Shown in pieces: positions 55,992 through 64,000 of a stretch of DNA of 64,000 nt. A program made the translations under genes and the position numbers. The stretch's first letter is position 1; each line of letters starts with the position of its first letter. The notes beneath the pieces are model-generated. The model was given only the letters and a program-made list of their open reading frames with translations, was not told where the DNA came from and ran no database searches. Origin of the DNA: Bacillus xiamenensis (lineage in GTDB: Bacteria > Bacillota > Bacilli > Bacillales > Bacillaceae); the NCBI RefSeq assembly GCF_000300535.1, contig NZ_AMSH01000002.1, positions 62,001 to 126,000 on the forward strand, given 5' to 3'.

Positions 55992-58019
55992 TTGCAGAAA
56001 GATTTAGAAATCAAGTCATTAGAAGATGATAATTTAGGTATCTCAGATAACGTAGATAAATTCATAGAACAGTACATTAATTCTAATTTTACAGGTTCAA
56101 TACTATTAAATGGAAAATGGGGAATTGGCAAAACAAGCTACTTAAATTTAATTAAGGAAAAATCCGATTCCAAGAAAACAAAATTTATCGATATCAATTT
56201 TTGGACTGATCCTTGGGTCACTAAGCCCTTTGAGTTATTTGCAAAGAAATTAACTCCTAAAATCTATTGGCTAGTTAAAACTTCACCAATTTCATTAGTA
56301 TTATTATTAGGGATCATACAGCTTTTAAATAATATTTTCAGCAAATCAACAGAAAACATTTCAAAAATAGACTTTTTCATATGGTGCGCTTTAATACTTA
56401 CAATAAGCTTGCTCAATTTATTAATAGATAAATTCTCAACAGAAAGTATATTTGAATGGTTAGTTAAGAAAAAATTAAAGTGTAAAAAGCACACAAAAAA
56501 AGTGATATTTATTTGTGATGATTTCGATAGATTAGAATCAGATAATAGAAAACAACTTTATGCATACTTATCAAAATTAAATTCTTTTGAAAAGAGCATT
56601 TTAATAGTTGTAGGTGAACATAATAAAATTTCACAAAATGAAGATGATTCTTTATTTATCCAAAAAATCCTTTCGAATTTTGAGAGTATGCCATTAAATA
56701 ATAGAGCATCTCAAATTTGGATAAAAGTAATTGAGGAACAATTAAATAAAAGCAATTTAAATGTCATGGATCTAACAGACTCAGATAGATTATTATTTCA
56801 AGAACTTAGAAATGTTTTTGTAGATGAAAAAAGGACATTCCGAGAAGCGAAATTCTTGCTTAATATTCTTTATAAAAAATCACCAACATCAACTAATTTA
56901 AATGTTAATATTAGCGAACAACTGGCATTATGCTATTTCTATCAATTTCATTATAAAATCTACGAGTGGTTGGTTGAAAATTTAAATATTTTATACAAAG
57001 AAAAATTAATCCCACACGAAGATTTTTCTACCATTACTTCTTTGATAGAAAAAGATCACCTTAATTTAAAAGATACAATTGAAAAAGATATAGGTGAGAA
57101 GAGATCCCACAATTTATATGAACTCTTATACTATATATTTAACAAAAGTGAACATGCTAAATTCAACTATCCTAGTATAAAAAACGAAAAAAACTTCGAA
57201 TATTATCAGATTGAAAATATATTAAGTATATCAACATTGAATATTGAAGTAGTTGAGGAAATATTTATTAATTTGAATAGCAAGTTAGATAAATTGATTG
57301 AAATACATTCAAAGGGTCAGATGGAGGATTTCAGCGATTTTTTAAGGAATCATTACCTTAGTTACACAAGTAATACTCCAGAAACTAAAATATTATCCTT
57401 ACTGAGAAATATAATAGCTTTTAAGATGAAAAACTTGGAGCAAGACACGGCTTTTTTAAAATTATCTATATCAGATTCAATTATATATAATTGTTTGAAT
57501 GCCTTAAAAAATATTTATAATAGAAGAGAAAAGGAAATTTTCAAAAATAATATTTTACCTCTAGATGAATTAGATATTTCTGAGAAATTAGAAATCCTAC
57601 CTAAATTTGTGCCTGCACGTACAGATGAACAATCAAAAGAACAAATCGAACTAGTTAAGATTATTTTTGAGAATATCATCTTTGATCATATGGATAATGG
57701 TTTCAATATACTTACTGAAAAAAAACCGAGAAGTTGCTTTCTTTTCTTTAAAAAATATCAAACATATATAGATCGAAATTCAGATTACCAAGTGATTTTC
57801 GACAAAATTCTAACTTTAAATGATACTGAATTATTTAATTTCTTAAAAGATAAATTATCTTATAAAGTTACCTATCCAAACAATTCAGTAGCCAAAGCGC
57901 TGAGTTTAGATGATATAAGTTATAATCAAGCATTTAAAATAAATCTAAAAGAAAGAATAGCTAATTTACCGCAACATCAAAAGAATATTTTAGAAAAGAT
58001 GATTGAGCTAAAGTTTTAA
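55992..58019 (+). CDS. KAP-family P-loop NTPase, candidate phage-defence protein
   Basis: This 675-residue AT-rich gene encodes a KAP NTPase: Walker A GKWGIGKTS (41-49), two membrane helices inserted in the NTPase domain (about 98-115 and 126-145), and Walker B VIFICDDFDRLE (171-182). The C-terminal 450 residues are helical and unrecognised. The inserted helix pair is diagnostic of the KAP family, which includes PifA, the F-plasmid protein that excludes phage T7. TTG 55992 has AGAGGTG 6 nt upstream. It stands alone between housekeeping genes. Confidence 0.85.
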   Translation: MQKDLEIKSLEDDNLGISDNVDKFIEQYINSNFTGSILLNGKWGIGKTSYLNLIKEKSDSKKTKFIDINFWTDPWVTKPFELFAKKLTPKIYWLVKTSPISLVLLLGIIQLLNNIFSKSTENISKIDFFIWCALILTISLLNLLIDKFSTESIFEWLVKKKLKCKKHTKKVIFICDDFDRLESDNRKQLYAYLSKLNSFEKSILIVVGEHNKISQNEDDSLFIQKILSNFESMPLNNRASQIWIKVIEEQLNKSNLNVMDLTDSDRLLFQELRNVFVDEKRTFREAKFLLNILYKKSPTSTNLNVNISEQLALCYFYQFHYKIYEWLVENLNILYKEKLIPHEDFSTITSLIEKDHLNLKDTIEKDIGEKRSHNLYELLYYIFNKSEHAKFNYPSIKNEKNFEYYQIENILSISTLNIEVVEEIFINLNSKLDKLIEIHSKGQMEDFSDFLRNHYLSYTSNTPETKILSLLRNIIAFKMKNLEQDTAFLKLSISDSIIYNCLNALKNIYNRREKEIFKNNILPLDELDISEKLEILPKFVPARTDEQSKEQIELVKIIFENIIFDHMDNGFNILTEKKPRSCFLFFKKYQTYIDRNSDYQVIFDKILTLNDTELFNFLKDKLSYKVTYPNNSVAKALSLDDISYNQAFKINLKERIANLPQHQKNILEKMIELKF

Positions 58020-58113
58020 AATAGGATTCAAGAAAATTTTTCGAGAAAAAGTGATCCAATCCTCCTTCCCTTTCGTTAAGTAGTTGTAAAACAAAAAGAG
58101 AGAAGGCAACAAC

Positions 58114-58179
58114 ATGTTCTCTGATGTACTTAGCCAATTATTTGATTCTATTTCTAACATCATCAACACACTCGGATAA
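58114..58179 (+). CDS. 21-residue amphipathic peptide resembling delta-hemolysin
   Basis: The ORF MFSDVLSQ...IINTLG has GAGAAGG 7 nt before ATG 58114 and a strong terminator 6 bp after the stop. Hydrophobic residues at 2, 5, 6, 9, 10, 13, 16, 17 and 20 form one face of a helix. Aligned without gaps to S. aureus delta-hemolysin as I know it (MAQDIISTIGDLVKWIIDTV...), 7 of 21 positions are identical and 6 conservative. Unlike delta-hemolysin it has no lysines and is anionic. Short length makes homology uncertain. Confidence 0.7.
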   Translation: MFSDVLSQLFDSISNIINTLG

Positions 58180-58185
58180 TGTTCC

Positions 58186-58220
58186 ACACCCGCTGTCCTG
58201 AGGAGATAGCGGGTGTTTTA
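58186..58220 (+). terminator. Terminator of the 21-codon gene
   Basis: ACACCCGCT-gtcctgaggagat-AGCGGGTGT is followed by TTTT, 6 bp after the peptide stop. Confidence 0.85.
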
Positions 58221-58225
58221 ATATC

Positions 58226-58257
58226 AAAAAGCCCCACTCATACAACAGAGCGGGGCA
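58226..58257 (-). terminator. Terminator of argS
   Basis: On the minus strand GCCCCGCTC-tgttgtat-GAGTGGGGC is followed by TTTTT, just past the argS stop. Confidence 0.9.
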
Positions 58258-58265
58258 TATCTTCA

Positions 58266-59939
58266 TTACATCTTCTCCGGTGCTGATACACCAATGAGTT
58301 TCAATGCGTTAGCCAGTGTGATTTGTGTGGCTTTCATCAGCGATAGACGGGCTGTTGTTTTTGTTTCATTTTCAACATCAATGACCTTCTCGGCATTGTA
58401 GAAGCTGTGAAGGGCGGATGCTAGATCATAGATATAGTTTGTGACGCGGTGCGGAATACGTTTTTCTGCTGCTTCTGCTACGACTTCTGGGAAGCTGCCG
58501 ATGATTTTGAGTAGATCGTATTCTTTTTCCGATTGAATATGAGAGAAATCTGCTTTCTCAAGATTCGGTTCGTAGCCTTTTTCTTCACCTTGACGAAGCA
58601 TACTGCAAATTCTCGCATGTGCGTATTGTGCGTAGTACACAGGGTTTTCGTTAGACGTTGAAATCGCTAAGTCTAGGTCAAAGTCCATATGTGTCGCCGC
58701 ACTTCTCATTGCAAAGAAATAACGAGTGGCATCTAAGCCTACTTCTTCGATTAGATCACGCATCGTGACTGCTTTTCCTGTACGCTTACTCATCTTCATC
58801 TTTTCACCGTTTTTGTAAAGGTGAACAAGCTGAATGATTTCGACTTCAAGCTTGTCAGCTGGATATCCAAGTGCTTGAATGGCGGCTTTCATTCGAGGAA
58901 TATAGCCGTGGTGGTCTGCTCCCCAAATGTTAATCAACTGGTCAAACCCTCTGTCCAGTTTGTCCTTGTGATACGCGATGTCTGGAAGCAAGTACGTGAA
59001 GCTACCGTCTTTTTTAATGAGCACACGGTCCTTGTCATCACCAAAATCAGTTGAACGTAACCATGTTGCGCCGTCCGCTTCATAGATATAGCCTTTTTCA
59101 CGAAGTGTTTCTAGTGCCGGCTCGATTTTTCCGTTTTCATATAAAGATGTTTCAGAATACCATACATCAAATGGGACACGGAAATTCTCAAGGTCCACAC
59201 GTAATTTTTCTAATTCGTATTTCAATCCGTACTCACGGAAGAACTTCATGCGTTCTTCTTCTGATTCATGCACGAAGCGGTCACCAAATTCATCAGCGAG
59301 TTTCTGGCCAATGCCTTTGATGTCTTCTCCTCTATAGCCGTCCTCTGGCATTTCTTTTTCAAGACCGAGCGCCTCAAAGTAACGTACTTCTACAGATAGA
59401 GCAAGGTTATTGATCTGGTTTCCTGCATCGTTGATGTAGTATTCACGGCTCACGTCGAACCCTGCTTTATCAAGGATGTTGCAAAGGGAATCGCCTACAG
59501 CCGCACCGCGGGCATGTCCAAGGTGAAGGTCGCCAGTTGGGTTTGCTGAAACGAACTCAACCTGAACCTTTTGACCTTTGCCTGTATTTGTTTCCCCATA
59601 TGCCTCTTTTGCTTCAAGAACAGCCGGAATCAGCTTGGTTAAATATTGATTGTTCATATAAAAGTTGATGAATCCCGGACCTGCGATATCCAGTTTTTCA
59701 ATCGAAGCTTTTCCTTTGTCAAACGCATTCACAATATCCTCCGCAATTTGACGAGGTGCTTTTTTCGCAATGCGGGCAAGCTGCATCGCCATGTTGGTGG
59801 AATAATCACCGTGAGTTTTCTCTTTCGGTACTTCCAAAAGGACATCCGGTACCTGACTTTCATCAGCAAGTCCTGCTTTGACGACTGCCGCAATGATTTC
59901 TTCTTTTAACGCATCTTTGACCTGTTCTGCGATATTCAT
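58266..59939 (-). CDS. argS: Arginyl-tRNA synthetase
   Basis: This 557-residue class I synthetase charges tRNA-Arg. It has the N-terminal Add1 domain, HIGH-like [15 protein letters not shown] near residue 130, KMSKS-like [12 protein letters not shown], and a C-terminal anticodon-binding domain ending [13 protein letters not shown]. The start overlaps ywiB by 4 bp (ATGA), which means translational coupling. The pairing ywiB-argS is conserved in Bacillus. Confidence 0.98.
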   Translation of the reverse strand: MNIAEQVKDALKEEIIAAVVKAGLADESQVPDVLLEVPKEKTHGDYSTNMAMQLARIAKKAPRQIAEDIVNAFDKGKASIEKLDIAGPGFINFYMNNQYLTKLIPAVLEAKEAYGETNTGKGQKVQVEFVSANPTGDLHLGHARGAAVGDSLCNILDKAGFDVSREYYINDAGNQINNLALSVEVRYFEALGLEKEMPEDGYRGEDIKGIGQKLADEFGDRFVHESEEERMKFFREYGLKYELEKLRVDLENFRVPFDVWYSETSLYENGKIEPALETLREKGYIYEADGATWLRSTDFGDDKDRVLIKKDGSFTYLLPDIAYHKDKLDRGFDQLINIWGADHHGYIPRMKAAIQALGYPADKLEVEIIQLVHLYKNGEKMKMSKRTGKAVTMRDLIEEVGLDATRYFFAMRSAATHMDFDLDLAISTSNENPVYYAQYAHARICSMLRQGEEKGYEPNLEKADFSHIQSEKEYDLLKIIGSFPEVVAEAAEKRIPHRVTNYIYDLASALHSFYNAEKVIDVENETKTTARLSLMKATQITLANALKLIGVSAPEKM

Positions 59940-60358
59940 GAACGTAAATCCTCCTTGTAGGAAATTGATAATGTATGTAAATGCTTCTGATCTTCACCTG
60001 TCAGCATATCGTACGTAATGTGCAGTAAGCCATTGTCCACATCGAGATCAATGCCATGTGTGTGCACATCGAGCTGAAGGGTACCGAATGGCATCGTGTA
60101 ATGTGTCACGGTCGTTTCACCAATGAGAAAGCGCTGCTTCATTTGAATAGCACCTGATCTCATGACAAAAATTTCTTTTTCACTTATTTTGACAACGGTT
60201 TTTACTTGACCCATTTCATGTTCTTCATGGTAAGTGAGATACGTTTTGTCATTCTTTTCTTGATACGTTCCAGTTGTTCGGAATTCGATCGTTTCAACCG
60301 GCTCCGTCTCTGGTTTCATCACTGACTTTACATGAATTGAAATTTGGTTTTGTGTCAT
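59936..60358 (-). CDS. ywiB: DUF1934 protein YwiB
   Basis: This 140-residue protein has a beta-barrel-like pattern of the DUF1934 (YwiB) family, a lipocalin-like small domain. Features are [44 protein letters not shown] and [13 protein letters not shown]. The role is unknown. It is coupled to argS by a 4 bp overlap and is the first gene of that pair. Confidence 0.9.
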   Translation of the reverse strand: MTQNQISIHVKSVMKPETEPVETIEFRTTGTYQEKNDKTYLTYHEEHEMGQVKTVVKISEKEIFVMRSGAIQMKQRFLIGETTVTHYTMPFGTLQLDVHTHGIDLDVDNGLLHITYDMLTGEDQKHLHTLSISYKEDLRS

Positions 60359-60482
60359 TTTGCACTTCCTTTGCTAAGACCCGTTTAACTAAAATAGTAT
60401 ACCATATTCACGATCGCCTATCATCCCATCATTTCTCATCTTCATGCGGATGAAACCTCATGTTTGATCTTCAAAAAGCCCT

Positions 60483-60783
60483 TTAGAAAAAAAGAAAAAT
60501 GAGACTAACCAATATCACGAGTGAAGCCTTTACCCATAAGCCTTGCCTGTTTATTAAACTTGCCAAAAATGCCTGAAAAAAATCAAATGGAGTGATACGT
60601 GCTTGGTTAAACACCACTTGCATCAACAGCGCAATCATAGTGAGATAGAAAAAGCCTCGATCCTGACACAGACCAACCATCTCTTCCTTTGCCTCTTTTT
60701 TCGCGGTGAAAGCAGACGGACACGCTGCCATTCAGCATGAGAGAGCCTACAGCAAGTAACAACATCAATATAGAAGAAAACAC
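60483..60783 (-). pseudogene. Small membrane-protein gene interrupted by a frameshift
   Basis: One frame begins at GTG 60783 (FSSILMLLLAVGSLML, with AAAGGAGA upstream) and is lost near a run of six A at about 60700. A second frame continues from there (KEAKEEMVGLCQDRGFFYLTMIALLMQVVF...ASLVILVSLIFLFF) to 60483. Removing one A from the run joins them into a protein of about 100 residues with three hydrophobic segments. It is a pseudogene, a slippage site or a sequencing error. I do not recognise the family. Confidence 0.6.
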
Positions 60784-60811
60784 GCCTGTCTCCTTTATCA
60801 TGTCACCCATG

Positions 60812-60847
60812 TAAAAAAAGAGCTTGTCCCTATGAGATGACAAGCTC
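60812..60847 (-). terminator. Terminator of speB
   Basis: On the minus strand GAGCTTGTC / GACAAGCTC is followed by seven T, shortly after the speB stop. Confidence 0.9.
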
Positions 60848-60860
60848 CTCTATCAAGATG

Positions 60861-61733
60861 TTATTTCACAAATCCAAGCAGCATTTCACGCAAAAGCTTG
60901 CTTGCTGTATTCGCTGTTTGATCTGAATGATCATATACAGGCGCTACCTCCACAAGGTCTGCACCGACCACATGGACATCAGAGCCTGCAATCGCATGAA
61001 TAGATGCCAGCAGTTCTTTTGACGTAATACCGCCAGCATCTACCGTTCCTGTACCAGGTGCATGTGCCGGATCGAGCACATCAATGTCGATCGTCACATA
61101 AACTGGGCGGCCTTTCAGCTTTGGCAGCACTTGCTTCAACGGCTCGAGCACTTCAAATTTAGATATGTGCATGCCTGCTTCTTTTGCCCATTCAAATTCT
61201 TCCTTCATCCCAGAACGGATACCGAACGAGAATACATTTTCAGGTCCAATGAGTCCTGCTGCTTTACGAATCGGTGTCGAATGAGACAGCGGCTCGCCCT
61301 CATATTCCTCACGAAGATCCGTATGGGCATCCATATGGATAATCGCCAAATCGGGATATTTTTTGTACATCGCACGGAACACCGGCCAAGACACAAGATG
61401 CTCTCCACCCATTCCTAATGGGAACTTCCCTTTTTCTAAAATGCTGTCGACATACTCTTCAATTAAATCTAAGCTTTTCTGTGCATTTCCAAATGGAAGC
61501 GGAATGTCACCAGCATCAAAGAACGGCACCTCATGCAGCTCACGATCTAAATAAGGACTGTATTCCTCTAATCCAATGGAGACCTCACGAATGCGGTTCG
61601 GACCAAAACGTGAGCCTGGGCGGTAACTGACGGTCCAATCCATCGGCATCCCGTATAAAATGACTTTCGCATCTTCCCATGTCGGATGACTTCCAATAAA
61701 CACTTTTCCTGAATAAGCCTCGTCGAATCTCAT
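60861..61733 (-). CDS. speB: Agmatinase
   Basis: This 290-residue ureohydrolase converts agmatine to putrescine and urea. Mn2+ ligands are in GMGGEHLVSW, MDAHTDLREEYEGE and TIDIDVLDPAHAPGTGT, in the standard order. Length is normal. It lies 69 bp downstream of speE on the same strand, forming the polyamine operon speE-speB. Confidence 0.97.
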   Translation of the reverse strand: MRFDEAYSGKVFIGSHPTWEDAKVILYGMPMDWTVSYRPGSRFGPNRIREVSIGLEEYSPYLDRELHEVPFFDAGDIPLPFGNAQKSLDLIEEYVDSILEKGKFPLGMGGEHLVSWPVFRAMYKKYPDLAIIHMDAHTDLREEYEGEPLSHSTPIRKAAGLIGPENVFSFGIRSGMKEEFEWAKEAGMHISKFEVLEPLKQVLPKLKGRPVYVTIDIDVLDPAHAPGTGTVDAGGITSKELLASIHAIAGSDVHVVGADLVEVAPVYDHSDQTANTASKLLREMLLGFVK

Positions 61734-61802
61734 GCAAGATTCCTCCTTTTACGCTTCAAAAAATGCGCAAACTGTCATTTGCGCATGTCCTTTTCGCTTG
61801 AT

Positions 61803-62633
61803 TTATTTGATTAAGTCGCTGACAAATTTCGGCAGAACGAATGCCGCTTTGTGCAATTCTTTTGTGTAATATTTCGTTTCAATATCAAAGAAGCGGCTGT
61901 CTTCCACAGCAAGTGGATCATACTTCTTAGAACCGATGGTAAATGTCCAAAGACCGCTTGGATACGTTGGAATATTCGCTGTGTAAAGCTTCGTAATTGG
62001 GAAAATTTCTTTTACATCACGCTGTACATTTGTAATTAACTCCGGTGTGAACCAAGGGTTGTCCGTTTGTGCAACGAAAATACCGTCTTCTTTTAATGCT
62101 TTAGAAATTCCGGCGTAGAATCCTTTAGAAAACAGGTTCACAGCTGGTCCGACTGGCTCAGTTGAGTCAACCATGATGACATCATATTCGTTGTCCGCTT
62201 CGGCAATGTGCATAAAGCCGTCTCCGACTTTGACATCCACACGTGGATCGTCTAGCTTACCAGCAATTGAAGGGAGAAATTTCTTCGAGTATTCGATGAC
62301 CTTGCCATCAATATCAACCAGTGTCGCCTTTTTCACACTTGGGTGCTTCAGGATTTCACGAATAACACCGCCGTCTCCTCCGCCTACAACAAGGACATTT
62401 TCCGGGTTTGGATGAGTGAAAAGAGGAACATGTGCCACCATTTCGTGGTATACAAACTCATCTTTCTCTGATGTCATCACCATGCCGTCTAAAAACAGCA
62501 TATTGCCAAACTCTTCTGTTTCCACCATTTCTAAATGCTGAAAGTCTGTTTGTTCTGTATGAAGGGTTTTCTTCACCTTCAACGTAATGCCAAAATTTTT
62601 CGTTTGCTTCTCTGTATACCAAAGTTCGCTCAT
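61803..62633 (-). CDS. speE: Spermidine synthase
   Basis: This 276-residue aminopropyltransferase makes spermidine from putrescine and decarboxylated SAM. The cofactor loop [16 protein letters not shown] and catalytic region [15 protein letters not shown] are present. The N-terminus starts [17 protein letters not shown] after GAGAGGA. It is the first gene of the operon and divergent from pbpG. Confidence 0.97.
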   Translation of the reverse strand: MSELWYTEKQTKNFGITLKVKKTLHTEQTDFQHLEMVETEEFGNMLFLDGMVMTSEKDEFVYHEMVAHVPLFTHPNPENVLVVGGGDGGVIREILKHPSVKKATLVDIDGKVIEYSKKFLPSIAGKLDDPRVDVKVGDGFMHIAEADNEYDVIMVDSTEPVGPAVNLFSKGFYAGISKALKEDGIFVAQTDNPWFTPELITNVQRDVKEIFPITKLYTANIPTYPSGLWTFTIGSKKYDPLAVEDSRFFDIETKYYTKELHKAAFVLPKFVSDLIK

Positions 62634-62849
62634 TGTTCATCTTCCTCTCATCCAATAATAAACAAACATCTATTGTTAGCGCCTTTTATCGGCTATGACG
62701 ATATCGATTGTCCAAGAAAAAAGTATAGTGGATTCATATCAAATTGTAAAGAACCGCTTGATATATCTCCATGTTCAAAGCCAATCGCTTGTTTAAAACG
62801 GTTTTCTTTGTTCCATACTGATAAAAAACCGTCAAAATGGGGGCTTTGC

Positions 62850-64000
62850 ATGGACACAATCATGAGTAATAAAAAAATCCGCATGACCGTGAAAACGATT
62901 CGAGCCTGTTTTTTTATCGGCTTGCTCGCTTTCCTATTTGCCGGCACAGTCTTTTTGACGATTCTTATCCTTGCCAAGTGGCAAGGCGCTCCTTCTGTTC
63001 AAGTTCCCCAATCCACGACCATTTATGCAGCAGATGGGTCAAAACTTGGCGAATCGAGCTTTGGAGAAAAGCGATACTGGGTTCCGCTAACAGACATGTC
63101 CCCTCATATGAGACAGGCAGTCGTAGCGGTTGAAGATAAAACGTTTTATCAGCATCATGGCTTTGATGTGAAACGAATGGCGGGTGCTGCGATAGCTGAT
63201 ATTCGTGCAATGGCAAAGGTGCAAGGGGCCAGCACGATAACCCAACAATATGCAAGAAATCTATATTTGGATCATGATAAAACATGGAAGCGGAAGTGGA
63301 ATGAAGCCTTTTACACCATCCGCTTAGAGCAAAATTATACAAAAGATGAGATTTTAGAAGGATACTTGAACACCATTTATTATGGCCACGGCGCATACGG
63401 TGTGGAAGCGGCATCCCGTCTTTATTTTGGGAAAAAAGCGAAGAATTTAACCTTAGCCGAATCTGCTTTGCTTGCTGGTATCCCAAAGGGTCCTTCTCTC
63501 TATTCCCCTTATGTGAACGAGGAGAAAGCCGAAGCAAGAAGACATATGATTCTTAGGCAAATGCAAGAAGATGGCATGATTACGAAGAAAGCAGCTGCTG
63601 CCGCAGCCAAGGAAAAACTGACCTATCGCCCCTTACAGCAGAAGCAGCTGCAAGCAAAGCAAGCCCCGTATTTTTATGATGATGTGATTCGAGAACTGAA
63701 ACAAACATTGGGCTTAACAGAGGAACAAATAGAAACCTATGGGCTTCATATCCAGACGACCTTACAACCTGAATTACAAAAAATCGCAGAAAAAACGGTA
63801 AAAAACATAATGGATTCAACATCAGACATTCAAATTGGCTTTACCGCCATCCATCCCCAAACAGGTCATGTACTTGCCTTAGTTGGGGGAAGAAATTATG
63901 AGAAAAGTCCATTCAACCGGGTCACACAAGCGAAAAGACAACCTGGTTCCACAATGAAACCTCTTCTCTATTACATGGCCTTGCAAAATGGGTTTACACC
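62850..64000 (+). CDS. pbpG: Class A penicillin-binding protein PbpG (5' part only)
   Basis: The frame is open from ATG 62850 to the right edge (383 complete codons). A cytoplasmic tail and one helix (CFFIGLLAFLFAGTVFLTILIL) precede the glycosyltransferase domain: VEDKTFYQHHGFD, GASTITQQYARN, KRKWNEAF and GYLNTIYYGHGAYG. The transpeptidase domain starts before the edge and includes the acylated Ser367 in GSTMKP. In B. subtilis the speE neighbour is the forespore PBP2d, which is the basis of the symbol. The C-terminal half is outside the window. Confidence 0.93.
   Translation, partial: MDTIMSNKKIRMTVKTIRACFFIGLLAFLFAGTVFLTILILAKWQGAPSVQVPQSTTIYAADGSKLGESSFGEKRYWVPLTDMSPHMRQAVVAVEDKTFYQHHGFDVKRMAGAAIADIRAMAKVQGASTITQQYARNLYLDHDKTWKRKWNEAFYTIRLEQNYTKDEILEGYLNTIYYGHGAYGVEAASRLYFGKKAKNLTLAESALLAGIPKGPSLYSPYVNEEKAEARRHMILRQMQEDGMITKKAAAAAAKEKLTYRPLQQKQLQAKQAPYFYDDVIRELKQTLGLTEEQIETYGLHIQTTLQPELQKIAEKTVKNIMDSTSDIQIGFTAIHPQTGHVLALVGGRNYEKSPFNRVTQAKRQPGSTMKPLLYYMALQNGFT

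Noticed and set aside
62700-62849. Sigma-F promoter for pbpG
   Set aside because: A GTTTA element is present, but no GGnrAnA -10 lies at the right distance, so I do not call it.
62965-63537. 190-codon minus-strand ORF
   Set aside because: It is antisense to the glycosyltransferase domain of pbpG, whose motifs are complete.

Overview
The window comes from a chromosome of the Bacillus subtilis clade, most likely the B. pumilus / B. safensis / B. altitudinis group. Two things support this. First, the gene order follows the B. subtilis spoIID-murAA-atp-upp-glyA-prfA-rho-fbaA-spo0F-pyrG-rpoE-fadF-argS-speB segment almost gene for gene. Second, it carries a pumilarin/altitudin-type circular bacteriocin precursor. 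The species assignment is inference. No rRNA, tRNA, CRISPR array, prophage or insertion sequence is visible.

Layout. 1-3.7 kb: spoIID (5' part only), murAA, ywmB, ywzB and the oppositely oriented ywmA. 3.7-10.9 kb: the complete F1Fo ATP synthase operon atpIBEFHAGDC, led by a small one-helix ORF and a clear sigma-A promoter. 11-20.7 kb: upp, glyA, ywlG, rpiB, ywlE (protein-arginine phosphatase), mntP, ywlC (tRNA t6A synthesis), an acetyltransferase, spoIIR, a lipoprotein, prmC and prfA. A dense cluster of DnaA boxes lies in and upstream of ywlC. 20.9-35 kb: racA, malic enzyme and its transporter, tdk, rpmE, rho, glpX, murAB, a transaldolase-like gene, fbaA, spo0F (sigma-H promoter), ywjG, pyrG with its CTP-sensing leader attenuator, and rpoE.

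35.2-40.6 kb is an AT-rich island between rpoE and acdA. It encodes a circular bacteriocin precursor, an intact miniature paralogue of that precursor, a large membrane protein, a SpoIIM/DUF95 membrane protein, an ABC ATPase, another membrane protein and, across a 1.2 kb gene-poor gap, a small two-helix cationic protein. 40.7-47.3 kb: a fatty-acid beta-oxidation operon (fadF, thiolase, 3-hydroxyacyl-CoA dehydrogenase, two acyl-CoA dehydrogenases) under a FadR-like operator. 47.4-55.9 kb: two cardiolipin synthases, uvsE, a sigma-B-type HPr-fold protein, two S66 (LD-carboxypeptidase/MccF-like) peptidases and a Fur-box ABC exporter.

56-58 kb holds a solitary, AT-rich KAP-family P-loop NTPase, a family that includes the phage-exclusion protein PifA. 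It is followed by a 21-codon gene for an amphipathic peptide resembling staphylococcal delta-hemolysin, with its own ribosome binding site and terminator. 58.2-64 kb: argS-ywiB, a frameshifted small membrane-protein gene, speB-speE and the 5' part of the class A penicillin-binding protein gene pbpG.

The strongest candidates for something undescribed are the miniature bacteriocin paralogue, the delta-toxin-like micro-gene and the lone KAP NTPase next to it. A hairpin repeat also occurs as two near-identical copies, each between convergent genes.
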